Positions 47,179 through 58,012 of a DNA stretch of 64,000 nt are shown here, one piece after another. The position numbers and the translations under genes are program-made. The stretch's first letter is position 1; the number at the start of each line of letters is the position of its first letter. Under the pieces are notes generated by a model, which was not told where the DNA came from, did not search any database, and saw nothing but the letters and a program-made list of their open reading frames with translations. Origin of the DNA: Byssothecium circinans (taxonomy: Eukaryota > Ascomycota > Dothideomycetes > Pleosporales > Massarinaceae); assembly GCA_010015675.1 (NCBI GenBank), contig ML976980.1, positions 855,277 to 919,276 of the forward strand, written 5' to 3'.

Positions 47179-48010
47179 CGGGAGAGCTGTATAGACCGAA
47201 ATCCGTCAGAATTGGAAGCTGTTCGTGTTACCGAAGATCGAGAAAGCGTCGTGGATGTCTCGGTACGTCTAGAAAGGCTGAATATTGTTTTGATCGCCCT
47301 CTGGTGCCTGATACTGCGGAGATGGTTCAGGACGAAAGTAGCGTCACCGGTCGGACGCTAAGAAATGACAGCGCCAAGAGCGCCCCCATATTCCAACGGC
47401 GACCAATTGAATGAGTTCGCATTCTCGGTGACAGTCCTGCAATACGGCTAGATCCATCGCTTGTTGCTGCTAGGCTTCGGTACCTAGGTTAGCCGTTGAC
47501 CGGAAGTTGCGCGACCGTCAGGGTATGCCGCGGTGCAAGATGTATAAAGTACATCGTATGAAAGACTGTAGAATGACGAGAGGTACGTCTAGGTAAAGCC
47601 ACACCAAATGAAACACTAACAGAAGATGACCTGATGATGAAAAAGAGACTGGAAAAGAAATAGTGAAGGTATGGGCGGCCGTTTGACACCTCGTTAGTTC
47701 GATCGTGATTACGTAAACCACCGTGATGAAGGGAAGAGTTTGCGAACGTCCAAATAAGCTCAACAATCATCGCAACAGTGCCGGAAGCCTCAACCTTATA
47801 AGCACGTCTTGTGGTGGGCATGGCCTTTCGCGCATAGTCCCTCGACCGTCGGTTTTGCTCTTTCAGGGTCCTACTGCGAATACGAGATCACGTTTTAGGA
47901 ATGTATTGCGAAGCCTTTCGTGAGCGCTATTGGCGCTTACATAGCGCGGAATCGACCTTTCCGTTGCACCCATATGAAAATCTTAGCCTCAGTGAGATAT
48001 GCGTCCCTTA
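47179..48010. other. intergenic region upstream of the nested transposon
   Basis: Contains the regulator's promoter and reaches the TA target site of the nested element. No supportable gene. Confidence 0.45.
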
Positions 48011-48027
48011 AGCTAGCCGACCGGGTA

Positions 48028-50145
48028 CCGTGTTTAGTCAGCTGGCGCACGGGCTCACCTGACGCACGATTTTCACTGAGAATCGATAAATACATTTAAC
48101 GCTGTACAGCTTAATATAAATTATAATATCGCGAGATTTTATAGAGTAATAGGTAATCGAGTATGGAGAATATTTCTATACTGCTATCTAGTCGCGATAC
48201 CTTAAAGGGAGGTTAATCTGCCACCCCTAGCGATTTATCGCTAGGGGAGCTTAATCAACCTCAAGAATAGATTGCTCGCCACTACTAACCTCCTGAGGGA
48301 TAGTAGATTGTTGAACCCTCCTTTTTTAAGCTTGTTTAGCAAGTTGGATGTCCTTTTTAAGTTGCGCAGCTGCTTCCTAGGCGTACCTATTATCCTCTAT
48401 TTCCTACTTTTTCCATACCTCCTCCTAGAGTCGCATCTCCTTTTAAGTAGCCCTTAGACGACGTCGCTCCTCTAATACCCGCTGCTTCTCTGCTTTCTCC
48501 TTAGCCTTGCGCCTTGTATCCTCTTCTTTTTAAAGTCTCTCTCTTTCTACTTCTACTTCTTTCTGTGCTTTATAATCGCGAGCTCGCTGCACCTTATTTA
48601 GGCTCTAGAAGATAGCTCCACCATCCTAATTAGGAGGCTGATCAAGCTAGAGAGCCTTACCTCTCTGCCAGCGCTTCTTTTTATTCACTAGCGCTCGTTT
48701 GAGGCCTTCGTTCTCATGTTTCAAGAGTATATTCTGAGTTAATAGCGAGTGAATCATCTGTGAGAGCTGCTAGGCCTTAGAGTCATAAACGTTGTTAACA
48801 ACTACCCTCAGAAGCTTAGTGATCTTTCTCTAATCCTTAGCTATGATAACTGACCTCGAGCTCTCACTGGAGGAAGGTCGCTCTGCCTTAGGATCACTAA
48901 ATCGGCTCAGGATAACCTCAGAGTTGAAAGGGTGGAGACCGCAGGCTTCAAAGCCTAAGAGGATATTTTTAGTCGTAAAAGCCTTCTCCCACGCAGCCTA
49001 GAACATGCGAAAGAAGTCCCTCTTAGTTATAGTAGAGAAGGCTTGTAATTCGTCTATAAAGCATACTATCTCTAAGCTATACGCTCGTGAGAGAGGGCTG
49101 AACAGGCAGATGTTAAGCGGCTACAGAGTATAAGTACTATGAGGAGGATAGACTGCTAGGAGGATCTAGTTGTCGTCGCAGTACTTAATGAACTTCATAT
49201 TCACGTGGGAGCCATGGCCGTCAAGGATAAGTAGTTAGTATCACTATTATAGTAACTTTATTTTAGTCTCTCTATTAAAGATAGTCTTTAACTATTGAAG
49301 CCTAAGGTGATCATTTGTCTAGCCACTAGGCAATAAGGCGAAGAAGGCCTTGTGTACTGCAGGATCAAAATCCTACAGCCATGAGTCTTAGATATTGCCT
49401 AAAACCGCCTGATAGATAAGGCCTAGAGAGAGTGACGATCTATTAGCGCATATATAGGTAATCATCGTGATCCACTCGCGATTACCATCTTATACAGCCT
49501 ACTTAACTCCTCCCTCCTTATACCTCCGTTGAGAGAAGATTTGCTTTATCTTTGATAGCACGCTGATCAGGAAGCCCTTCTCATCCATATTATACATGTT
49601 TGCTAGCTTAATTTCATATTCCTTGATTTTGCGCTTTAAGAGCTTAAAATATAGCGCGTACTTAAAGGCAGAATCAGCTCTTTTTCTCTCCTTGTCTAAG
49701 CCAGTTATCCATTTAGATACTAGGTTAACTTAGTGACGCTTAAGGAACCGATCTGGCCATAAGCTCCCTACTTGTTAGCCACTTATTTCACTAGCAAAGT
49801 TGCGTATCATGTTCTTGGTAGGCGGTAGGCCTCACTTACACAGTCTCTTAATATACTGTACAAGCTCCTGCTCTTAATAGTTATTTAGAAGTCACTGATT
49901 CTCATACTAGGCTGCACGGGAGCCTTAGATTTTGTGCCACCTTCGTGATAGAGTTAATCGTTTAACACCATATTTTCTTGCAGTCTAAGAGATATTAAGT
50001 TTTTCTCTAAGCTCCAGGGATTTCAACGCCACAATCGCCTCCTCAATTGGGTCCATATTGGTCGAGTTAGTATTATGTGGTAATTTTGGTGTTCCCGGCC
50101 AAAGTGTGCGTCAGGTAAGCCCGTGCGCTAGATGACTAAACACGG
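48028..50145 (-). mobile_element. Fot-like transposon, copy 2 (nested)
   Basis: A 2118-bp copy of the element at 17666-19778, flanked by TA duplications (48026-48027, 50146-50147). Its ends CCGTGTTTAGTCAGCTGGCG and CCGTGTTTAGTCATCTAGCG (minus) are followed by the same GCACGGGCTCACCTGACGCAC core as copy 1. It is strongly enriched in TA compared with copy 1: CA/TG sites in copy 1 are often TA here, as RIP produces. Confidence 0.92.
48188..50056 (-). pseudogene. transposase remnant, Fot-like copy 2
   Basis: Equivalent of the copy 1 transposase, from the ATG at 50056 (same context as copy 1: gggtccat) to the equivalent stop at 48188. It spans 623 codons but carries many stops. Only short open pieces remain (for example 48272-48457 antisense). 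Confidence 0.85.
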
Positions 50146-50252
50146 TAGCTAGCCACCCATGGATGCTGGCCACATCACGAAATCAGCCACCCCTTAGAAA
50201 ATCATGTTTATTTCAGTTAACCTAGTTACAATTACCACTCCGTACACATAGA

Positions 50253-51812
50253 TTAAAGAGTTTTAGCTGCTGTTTTAGCTGCTGCTCTCTCTGCTTCTTT
50301 TTCTGCTACTTTGTTATTGTTTTGTAACGCTAAAAGATCTACTGCCTGTTTTGCTATCATAATTGTATCTATATCTGCAAAGCGTTAATTTAAGTCTACC
50401 CGTATTCTTTTTCATAGCTGTTAAGGCTTAAGGGCCTTAAGTTAACTATGTAGTCTTTTATTCTCTATTTCTAGCAGCGCTGCGCGTGTATTTGTAAGGG
50501 CAATTACTTTGCCTACTTTTTTAATAAGCTAATAAGCCTCGCGATGGATTCTCTGCCTTCCGTGTAGCTCTCACTAAGCTATAAAAAGATCGCGAGGTCC
50601 GTAGGGGGTAGATAGATAGCTCTAAGCAGGTTAAGGTTAGTTCTAATAAAGTAGCGTAATAGACCTCTAAGCTACTTAAGAGGAGTTAACTACCTACTTA
50701 ATATTTAATAGATAGATGCCTGCAGTAGCCTATCTAGCTCGTACGACTCTCTTAGTAATCCCTTTCTCTCTAGCTGCGTAGTAGGTAGTAATAAAACGTT
50801 CCTTTTTAATAGGTGCTACGTTATTAAGGTAGGATAGTTCTTAAATCTATTACTAATAGAAACGCTTTACTACTAAGAAAACTAAGAGATCTAGAGGCTA
50901 TAGGACGTGCAAGGAATAAGTAGGTAGAAATAGAAGCTAAACTTTATTCTATTTATAGAGCTATAGGAATTCTAGGTCAACGTGGCTACTATAGCTATCT
51001 AGGATAAGTGTCCTCTAATAATCGCGTAAGGGAGCTGTATTAGGCAGAAACACGGGCTGTAGCTACTTGGTTCTAATTGCATTAGATGTCTAGCCATTCT
51101 ATAAGGTTGTATAAAGCTAGTCTAGAATAGTCGTAGGAAACTAAGTAGTCCATAGGTTCTAGCCCTTAAATATTACTACGCAGCGTAGTTTCTTACCCGT
51201 AGCTGATACGCACTTAATTATAAATGCCCACTCGCGATTCTCTAGAGACTAATAATAAGCCTTCTTTTTCTAACTACTTGCAAGTACTCTAGTATTTGCA
51301 CATATACCTAGGGCCTTCCCAGTCTTATCTATATTCTATGTATCCTTAGCCTGTATACCTAGCTCTGCGCGCAGCCTCTTATAGTGCTGAAGAAACCCGC
51401 GTATCTACTCCTATATTGCTACCTTAGCCTGTAAGGCCTCTATCTTTCTACCTACAATAGATGTGACGCGTGGGTTGCGCTTAATAAAGCAGGATATCTA
51501 ATATTTGCTAACAGGATTGTCGTCTCTATTCATCCGCAGGATTCGATTTGCTATTTCTCGCGCGCGCGTGTGGGAGGGAGGAAAAGCGCGTGCGTCTTCT
51601 TCAAGGATCTATCGTACAAGAAACTCCTCTTATTGTAGAGTTAATCGCTGCTAGTATACGTGGCTGTTTTAGTTACTCTGCGTACCGCGTAGACGCGCAG
51701 CAAGCGTGCTTTGTAGGATCTTGTACGCCTTTGCAGCAGCTCGTTGACTAGGAAAAACTCGAGAAATAACGTCGCTAATAGCTGCTTGTATAGCTGCTTC
51801 ACGGGGATCCAT
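50253..51812 (-). pseudogene. pogo-like transposase remnant of the outer element
   Basis: From ATG at 51812 (MDPREAAIQAAISDVISRVF) to TAA at 50253 is exactly 520 codons. Checkpoints at the start, at the catalytic segment and at the end share one frame, so the decay is mainly by stops, not shifts. Recognisable parts: psq-type HTH (SQRAAAKAYKILQSTLAARLRG); second DNA-binding region (CFIKRNPRV); first catalytic Asp in WNIDKTGKALGIC; second in LILDSYSSHVDLEFL; FLPTYSLHVLQPLDLLVF; and a C-terminal Ala/Glu/Lys helix (KVAEKEAERAAAKTAAKTL). Stops fit CAG/TGG-to-TAG changes. Confidence 0.85.
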
Positions 51813-51914
51813 TTTAGTAGGGTGGGTGTTGAGATATCACGATTTTCTGAGGGGTGGCCGATTTCTGAGGGGTGGCCAGCATCCACGGGTGGCCAGCTAC
51901 CCGGTCGGCTAGCT

Positions 51915-52245
51915 TATCCTAATGGTAATCCCGATCTGGTTCCTGTGTTACCATTATGAAGACTTTAAATTTGACGTTATGGTCTCCCCAAATTGACAAG
52001 GGGCCTTATCAACGTTGTGTGACCACATCTTACGCTTTGGTACTGTTGGGCGGATCTATCAAGATGTCATTGGCTTAATTGTTCACAGGCAACGATGCGG
52101 CGGCTTGCGGCGCAGCAACAGGAGATGGGATTATTTTCGCACACATAAATACACCATCTCGCCTCTGTAGAGTGGCACATCTTTCGGACTTTCTGTCCAA
52201 AAAGAATCAGATTGACAAACAAACCCGCTTGGTACTTTTGAAGCA
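51915..52245. other. short intergenic region upstream of the kinase-like gene
   Basis: Only 331 bp separate the transposon end from the next start codon, so the element sits directly in the promoter region. No site recognised. Confidence 0.45.
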
Positions 52246-53455
52246 ATGGGCTCAGCGCTATCGTCTGAGAAAGAAACGCTGCCGATTAGCGAACGAAGAC
52301 CCGTCCCGTATTACGGCATGACGGTTCCTCCGGAAGCGAGCAAAGCACCGCAAGATTCACAAGACTTCTACGACGAATTTGTTGAGGAAGCATATGGCCT
52401 TCCACATCGAGATGGCAAGAATGTTATCATTTGCAGGCCCACCAGACCGGACGAGATCCCAAAACGTCCAGAAACCTGGGCCGACGATTGGGCGTTGAAG
52501 AACTTAATGGAAGTTTATAAGCTCGTAGGTGAAGACGCCCATCCGAGGATTGTCCGGTATGTTCAGCTCAATCCTTTGAAACCTTGGCGCGATGACTTAC
52601 TGTCACAGCTATGTTGGCGCTCTCGAAGGCGACTCAGTTGGCTTGGTTGTTGAAAAGCTATGGCCAGGTCCGTTGCGTTATTTAACCCTCCCGGTGATGC
52701 CTGTACCTGTGCCTAAGTTTGACGCAATTTCTCGGAACGATAGGCTGCTGTTGTCTCTGTACTACCTCTGGGCTCTACAAGCGCTCTCTGCGATGACGTT
52801 CTTTCACTCACGCTCGATCTGCATCCGAAATTTCTCTAGACGACACGTATGGATCCGGTCGGATTACTCTCTCGCAATAACGGGCTTTATTAGCGCCGCG
52901 CCTTTACATGACCAGTCTGAGAATGAGGAGAAACAGGAAAAAAATGGTTTTCCTTTCGGGTACCCACTGATAATCCCAGAAGAGGATTTCGACCTCGAAC
53001 TGCGGGATGATGATGTTCACTCTATGCCCAGCTTTAAGGCTGACCTCTTCAGATGGGCGACATTTGTATGGAGGCTCATGACCAACGACTTCTGTGCTCA
53101 TTCACGGAGTTCGTTCGAAAGGTGGGAGCCTGTGACTCCGATGACGGGTGATCCGTTTCTCAACTCAGGTCGGGATGTCCTTCGCATTAACATAGAACGG
53201 CGTGAGAAGAACCTATTCCAGCAGCTTAAAGAGGAAAGATTGGGGACTATTTTAGTCAATGCTTGGAGTGGTCGATACAATGCTGCTGAGGAAGTGGCGC
53301 AGGCTGTGAAAGCCGAAGCGCAAAAGATTGGTATCGAAGTTGTTGGTGACGAAATTGCGATTGGGGAAGCCTGGGAAAATATTTTCGAGGTTGTTCAGCG
53401 AGGGAAGCTTCTACATGATCGAGAGCTAAGATTCCGGGCTTTTGATCGCGATTGA
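52246..53455 (+). CDS. protein-kinase-fold protein lacking canonical catalytic motifs
   Basis: Exons 52246-52556 and 52609-53455 give 385 aa; the splice yields HPRIVRYVGALEGDSVGLVVEKLW, the usual kinase helix C to hinge region. Further on, LSLYYLWALQALSAMTFFHS matches helix E. The catalytic loop reads SICIRNFSRRHVWI and the DFG position reads LAITGFISA, so the HRD and DFG aspartates are absent. FKADLFRWATFVWRLMTN matches helix F (usual D..S.G.v..e). It resembles the divergent kinase-like proteins expanded in plant-associated ascomycetes. Activity is doubtful. The start MGSALSSEK fits an N-myristoylation pattern (MGxxxS). Confidence 0.7.
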
Positions 53456-53995
53456 ATGCCCTTGAAACGATAGCAGCGACTAACACGCAAAATGAGGGCG
53501 AATGTTCATTTCAATGTAAGATATATACGTACGAAAGAAAGGCATGATCTGTTATCCAACCTGATCACCTTCTAACTTGTCAACGTTGATAACCTAGGGA
53601 TCCTAATGCCGACTCGCACAGGTCCCAATCATGCAATGAACAGATTGGCGCCATGGGCATCGCTCATCAGATAATGTGTTGGATCCGGAGGCCCTAGGCA
53701 CCAAGCCTCCATCACGAAGACCCATATGTGCACACATTGATCGATAGCTAACGAAGTGCGTACGACATATCACGTTACCCTAACTATCTCGGCAGATACA
53801 TGTAGGGTAAGCTAAGGTAGTCAGCCCTTGTTCTATCTATCCGAATAGGTTTATGGGATACCAGCCATTCCTCCATTTGCTGAACACTCCTTCACCGTTG
53901 CAGAAAACAACAATCCATTCACTGTCCGAAACAATTCTTGCATTAGTTACAAAGATGACCCAATCACTTCCTGCCTGCCTGCGCATCAAAAATCC
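53456..53995. other. intergenic, convergent 3' regions
   Basis: Between the stops of two convergent genes. Nothing recognised. Confidence 0.45.
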
Positions 53996-54478
53996 TCACA
54001 GAGTCTTCAACGCCGCGACGATGAAGCAAATCCACGCCGGTAGGTCCGTTGTCAGGGCACGTAGCCAGTTCATTCGCAGCCACACGCCCATCGAGTGTGT
54101 GCTGTTGCCCTTGGGGATGTCTGCCTGAATATCCGCCAACAGCTTGACCGCGGTTCTCGCATAGATGGCGACGTGTCCGAGGGTGAACAGAAAGCCCAGG
54201 GCGTACCACATTGTCGCACATTCGTCCCGGGCCACGATGAGGTTGAGAATGGCAAGCGAGAAGTTGGCAGGATATCCGAGCATGATGGGCCAGCGGCCTC
54301 GACGGAGCCAGTGTTGAAACCAAACTGGAAGGTGGACATTGGCTCGGTCGCGGAGCGATGGATGCACCCAGGTGCCCAGAAATATGTGCTCGTCGACGGC
54401 ATACATGAGTGTGGCGCCCGAAGTGAGGACGGGGAGTAGGCGCAGGACGCGCACGGCGACGTCGTCGTTGGTAAACAT
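53996..54478 (-). CDS. DUF1772/anthrone-oxygenase-like integral membrane protein
   Basis: Single exon, 160 aa. Hydrophobic segments: about 10-28 (VRVLRLLPVLTSGATLMYAV), 62-82 (WPIMLGYPANFSLAILNLI), 88-110 (MWYALGFLFTLGHVAIYARTA) and 138-158 (LRALTTDLPAWICFIVAALKTL). The order of spans with a final W-x-R-x-N-W-x-R-A motif (VWLRMNWLRALTTD) is typical of the DUF1772 family, some of which oxidise anthrones. Most are uncharacterised. No polyketide synthase is nearby, so a biosynthetic role is not supported here. Confidence 0.7.
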   Translation of the reverse strand: MFTNDDVAVRVLRLLPVLTSGATLMYAVDEHIFLGTWVHPSLRDRANVHLPVWFQHWLRRGRWPIMLGYPANFSLAILNLIVARDECATMWYALGFLFTLGHVAIYARTAVKLLADIQADIPKGNSTHSMGVWLRMNWLRALTTDLPAWICFIVAALKTL

Positions 54479-54719
54479 GGTGGTGGGAGTGAAGCGGAAG
54501 GAAGTAGAGTGGGGGGCGGGGGTTGGATGTTGTAGGTTGATGCAGGATGGAGGTTGGGGTGAGAGTAGAGTGGGAGTACGAAGAAGAGTGCTCTTGCAAA
54601 GAAGGACAGTTTCGGCTCTCTTAAAGCTGATCGATTACCTGGAATGCCTGCTCAAAGCATCATGAATCCTATTTTGATGCCCGCGCCTCAGCCCTTGCTG
54701 CACAATAATTCAGCTTCAG
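54479..54719. other. short intergenic region
   Basis: 5' region of the DUF1772-like gene up to the MITE-like element. Confidence 0.4.
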
Positions 54720-55203
54720 GGCCTGTTCGGTAGGGCCCCGGACCGTCCGGTTTACGTACGTAACTGCGTTCTTGTCAACTCCGACGGGACAAACAACGTT
54801 ACCTGCTAGCGTATTGAGTCGTACTTTATGCGGCCTCTTTGATTAGTGCACCACGGTTGTAAACTCTTTAATGTGCTAAGACGAATCATTGCCAGATCCT
54901 GATATTTTAGTCTGGTTGTCCCGTCGGAGTTGACAAGACGCAGTACGTGCGTAAACCGGACGACGACTGTGCCGGTAGATTTTTAGTGTCTGGTTTTAAG
55001 CGTCTAGTTAGTTATATTATATACGGTATGTGGGACCGCTAAAAAAGCCACTAACAAACTAAAGAACCTTAAATTGGATAAAAGCCATAGACTAGACGCC
55101 TATACTGAACGCGACGTCCGTTTCGGCATCCTGCGTCCAGTTTTCGAAATTGTGTCTGGTTTCTGACTGAAAACCGGACGGTCCTGGTCCTACCAAACAA
55201 ACC
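54720..55203. mobile_element. MITE-like non-autonomous element with nested inverted repeats
   Basis: A 484-bp non-coding unit. Its ends are inverted: ggcctgttcggtaggg...ggaccgtccggttt at the left, and ggtttgtttggtagga...ggaccgtccggttt read from the right end. Differences are mostly C-to-T. Inside, a second inverted pair of about 48 bp (54745-54793 with 54915-54962) carries cttgtcaactccgacgggac. No target duplication could be fixed with confidence. The GG(C/T)(C/T)TGTT(C/T)GG ends recall PIF/Harbinger-type MITEs, which is a suggestion only. Confidence 0.75.
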
Positions 55204-56368
55204 ATCAGCATATTGCTTCAGCTCCATCGACTTGCGACACATCTTGCGACCAATCCTGGGGCTTCCGCGTTTTTGGCCCCCACAGCAACTAGAAGCCTGA
55301 TCGACTCAGCGCTTGCAGGCGTACAGCACGTTACTTGAATTCATTCCCAAACCCTCTTTTTTCCAAGGAAAAAGAGTGTTATTGCTGCCATGGCAGATTT
55401 GGGACTGCTCAATGATAAGATAGTCCTCTCTCATGCCACCCTTTCGAGCCCCGAGGAGTAGAATCTCTTAGTACAACACGAAGTCTTCATCTCCTGCACT
55501 CCAAGCTGCGAAATGCACCTCGGCCTAGGTACGAGGAACAGTTACCAATACAGTTTTTACAGCGAGGCAATGTAGTCGTAAGATGATCTTTCATTACAAG
55601 CCAATCTTTACTGACAGCTTGGTAAGATTCGAAACCTGGAAGACCTGGCTTGTACAGGTATTTGCAGCCCAGCCTAACGACCATTGGTAGATTCAAGGCG
55701 AGAAGCCAGAGGGTACAGCTTCCCGTCGGACCTACTACCTTTCGCGCCCGGTTTCGGGGAACCCCTGGAAGTTTTGTTCAAATGTACCCATTAGCCCCTT
55801 TTGCCCATAATGTTGGAGCGACAGACCTTAGCTGAGTCCGGCTCTGAGCGGAGACTGTAGCGGGTTGTAGCCCGGATATGCTTACTGTATTAGAACCGAG
55901 TAATAATTGGCCAAAGCAGTAAGAAAGTTGGGCGTACCGTAGTACACAGATTAAACAGGTTTTCACGCCTCATCGTGACGGTAGATGCTTTTCAGACAAC
56001 CGTCGTTTAAGCAAGGCTAAATGTGATGTAGAGTTGATGGTTGAATTCGGACGACCTAGACTTTCTTAGTTTCTCAAGGATGCCACCAATCATTAAAATT
56101 AGCCAGTGAAGAAGAAAGGGGAGCTTCCGAAGGGCGAGCTGCGTCATCGTGGGACGCTAACCTGATATGGATTAGACTGTGCTCCCCAACATGTGATGGT
56201 AGTACACACACGTGCATGTGGCAAACATCCATCAGGCAACACTTGCATCACTCTCATTTTACCAACTTAACCCCGCTCTACATCATGTGTCGGCGGTGCT
56301 CTTTTTAGTCTCTCTTCTACCGGCGCCTTCCTTTCGAAAAGGAACCACAGCATGCCCTAGACCATGGG
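55204..56368. other. intergenic region
   Basis: About 1.16 kb from the MITE-like element to the next gene. Short open frames only; none supported. Confidence 0.4.
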
Positions 56369-57436
56369 ATGTCGCGATTGCTGTCCATCCCACGAGAGCT
56401 GCGAGACGAAATTCTCTTACTCGTTGTTGAAGGCCGTCGCCTGACCCCGACATCGGTTTTTGAAGTGAAGAAGCAGCAGCGAGAATCCCTCCACGACTTC
56501 TCCGAGTACGAGTGGCATTCAGGAAGCAGCTTCTATTTGACTGATAGCGCCGCCTATTCTCTGAATGCGCCACCTCTTTTCCTCTGCAACAAACAAATCC
56601 AGGCGGAGACACGAGCAATCATACACCGACGCGGCCTCAACTATGAGCTCGAAATCAAGGTCTTGAACGATCGGTATTTCGCACCTACATGGGTATCTAT
56701 CCCAGCGCTGGCCGAAAAGGTCAACCGGGTCAGTGTTGTCTTCCAGAGCACGGGAGCTTTTGAGTACAGGCCCTCCGGGTGTCCATTTCTGCCTGAAGGA
56801 AAAGGCACACACGATATTTGGCAGAGAGGCTGCGGAGGACCCTGCATGTGGGTGTGGATGCTGTATGGGCTGCTCCAGCGTTTCTTGTATCACGGCCCGG
56901 TGGGTGCTCGGAGTGAGACGTCGAGACCGAGAGCGATAGCGATCGATAATCTGGAACTCGACTTTGTCGACCCTGAAGATCTAGAGGCTCTTCTACCAGA
57001 ACTGCTTACGGATGAGGAGAAGGCAAAGGCTTTCAACCTACACGAATACAATGGCTACGACCGAAGACTACTACCTGGCGCAGATGGGTTATTGCGACCC
57101 GAGTCCTTCGAGGAAAGCGTTCGCCACGAGATAGTGAGCCTACTAGCTGTCAGTTATCACACCGCAGAGTACGGCGCTATTTTGTATGAGCGGCTCGGCA
57201 CCTTGTCGTTCAAAGTTAACGGCAAGCTTGTTGCGCAGATCGACCTTGGGAAGGAACTGGCTGAGCGGAAATTCAACGATAACTTCCAAAACGTTGAAAG
57301 GAGTCAACGTCCGCAGCACTGGAACGATTGGAAGAATGGGATGTTAAAGAAGAGGAAGTATCACGGTCTCACCACCGTCGAGTACGAGGATGGCTGGAAA
57401 GAGGAGACGTTTGCGATTGCGAAGAAGATCTACTGA
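56369..57436 (+). CDS. F-box-like fungal protein of unknown function
   Basis: Single exon, 355 aa. It opens with SRLLSIPRELRDEILLLVVEGRR, the degenerate F-box-like start common to a large fungal family. It continues with PPLFLCNKQIQAETRAIIHRRG, ALAEKVNRVSVVFQSTG, an RAIAIDNLELDFVDPEDL segment and a charged C-terminus (YEDGWKEETFAIAKKIY). There is no signal peptide or membrane span. The order (F-box-like start, NKQI.AET, then a beta-rich body) is typical of this family, whose role is unknown. Confidence 0.7.
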   Translation: MSRLLSIPRELRDEILLLVVEGRRLTPTSVFEVKKQQRESLHDFSEYEWHSGSSFYLTDSAAYSLNAPPLFLCNKQIQAETRAIIHRRGLNYELEIKVLNDRYFAPTWVSIPALAEKVNRVSVVFQSTGAFEYRPSGCPFLPEGKGTHDIWQRGCGGPCMWVWMLYGLLQRFLYHGPVGARSETSRPRAIAIDNLELDFVDPEDLEALLPELLTDEEKAKAFNLHEYNGYDRRLLPGADGLLRPESFEESVRHEIVSLLAVSYHTAEYGAILYERLGTLSFKVNGKLVAQIDLGKELAERKFNDNFQNVERSQRPQHWNDWKNGMLKKRKYHGLTTVEYEDGWKEETFAIAKKIY

Positions 57437-58012
57437 AATTGCAGGATGATCTGTTTTCGCTCTGGAAACCCCCAGTATCACATCTCTCGACTGTCGCCAA
57501 CTTACAAACCGCTCTCGCGACAAATTGTAACACTGGCTTTTGAAGGCCAACTACTTTTTTTTTTTTTCAAACCAACTAAATGGGCTCAAACTTGACCTTG
57601 GCCAAGCCGCCCTGAACAATAGGAAACCGGTTCAGTTTTGAACCCGCTCGCTTTACACGAGCTAGCCAACGGCACAGAACAAAGCTGTGCGGGGTGGATG
57701 TTTCTGGCATTAAGGTGGTAGGTGGAAAATGGCGTGTTGGGCTTTCGGGGGTCATCAGCCGTTCATGTTGGAGTAGCCGTCGTGGGATGTTGAACCTGTC
57801 TAATTGTTTTCACTCTAAAGTGACGATGCCGAACATCACCGTAGGCCGTTCGTAGGTACAGCAGTAATGCGAACATGAGTATTAATCTACCTACAAGGTT
57901 CTCTAAAAACCGTCCGTCTGATCATGTCAGACACATAAATATAATACACGAAAGGTATTACCCTCCCACCATCATAACAATCAATAACTGAATTCTGTCT
58001 TATACGAACATC
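57437..58012. other. intergenic, convergent 3' regions
   Basis: Between convergent genes. Includes a T-run near 57556-57567. No gene. Confidence 0.45.

Larger units (their letters stand above)
48011..51914 (-). mobile_element. second pogo-like transposon, split by a nested Fot-like insertion
   Basis: Outer inverted repeats start AGCTAGCCGACCGGGTA at 48011 and, reading inward on the minus strand, at 51914, both next to TA (48009-48010, 51915-51916). The left repeat is interrupted after 17 bp by the element at 48028-50145 and resumes at 50148 with gctagccacccatggatgctggccac, matching the right repeat (gctggccacccgtggatgctggccac). Without the insert the element is about 1784 bp with TIRs near 75 bp. 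The TIRs contain iterated ggccacccc(t)cagaaa units. Its transposase is decayed. Confidence 0.9.
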
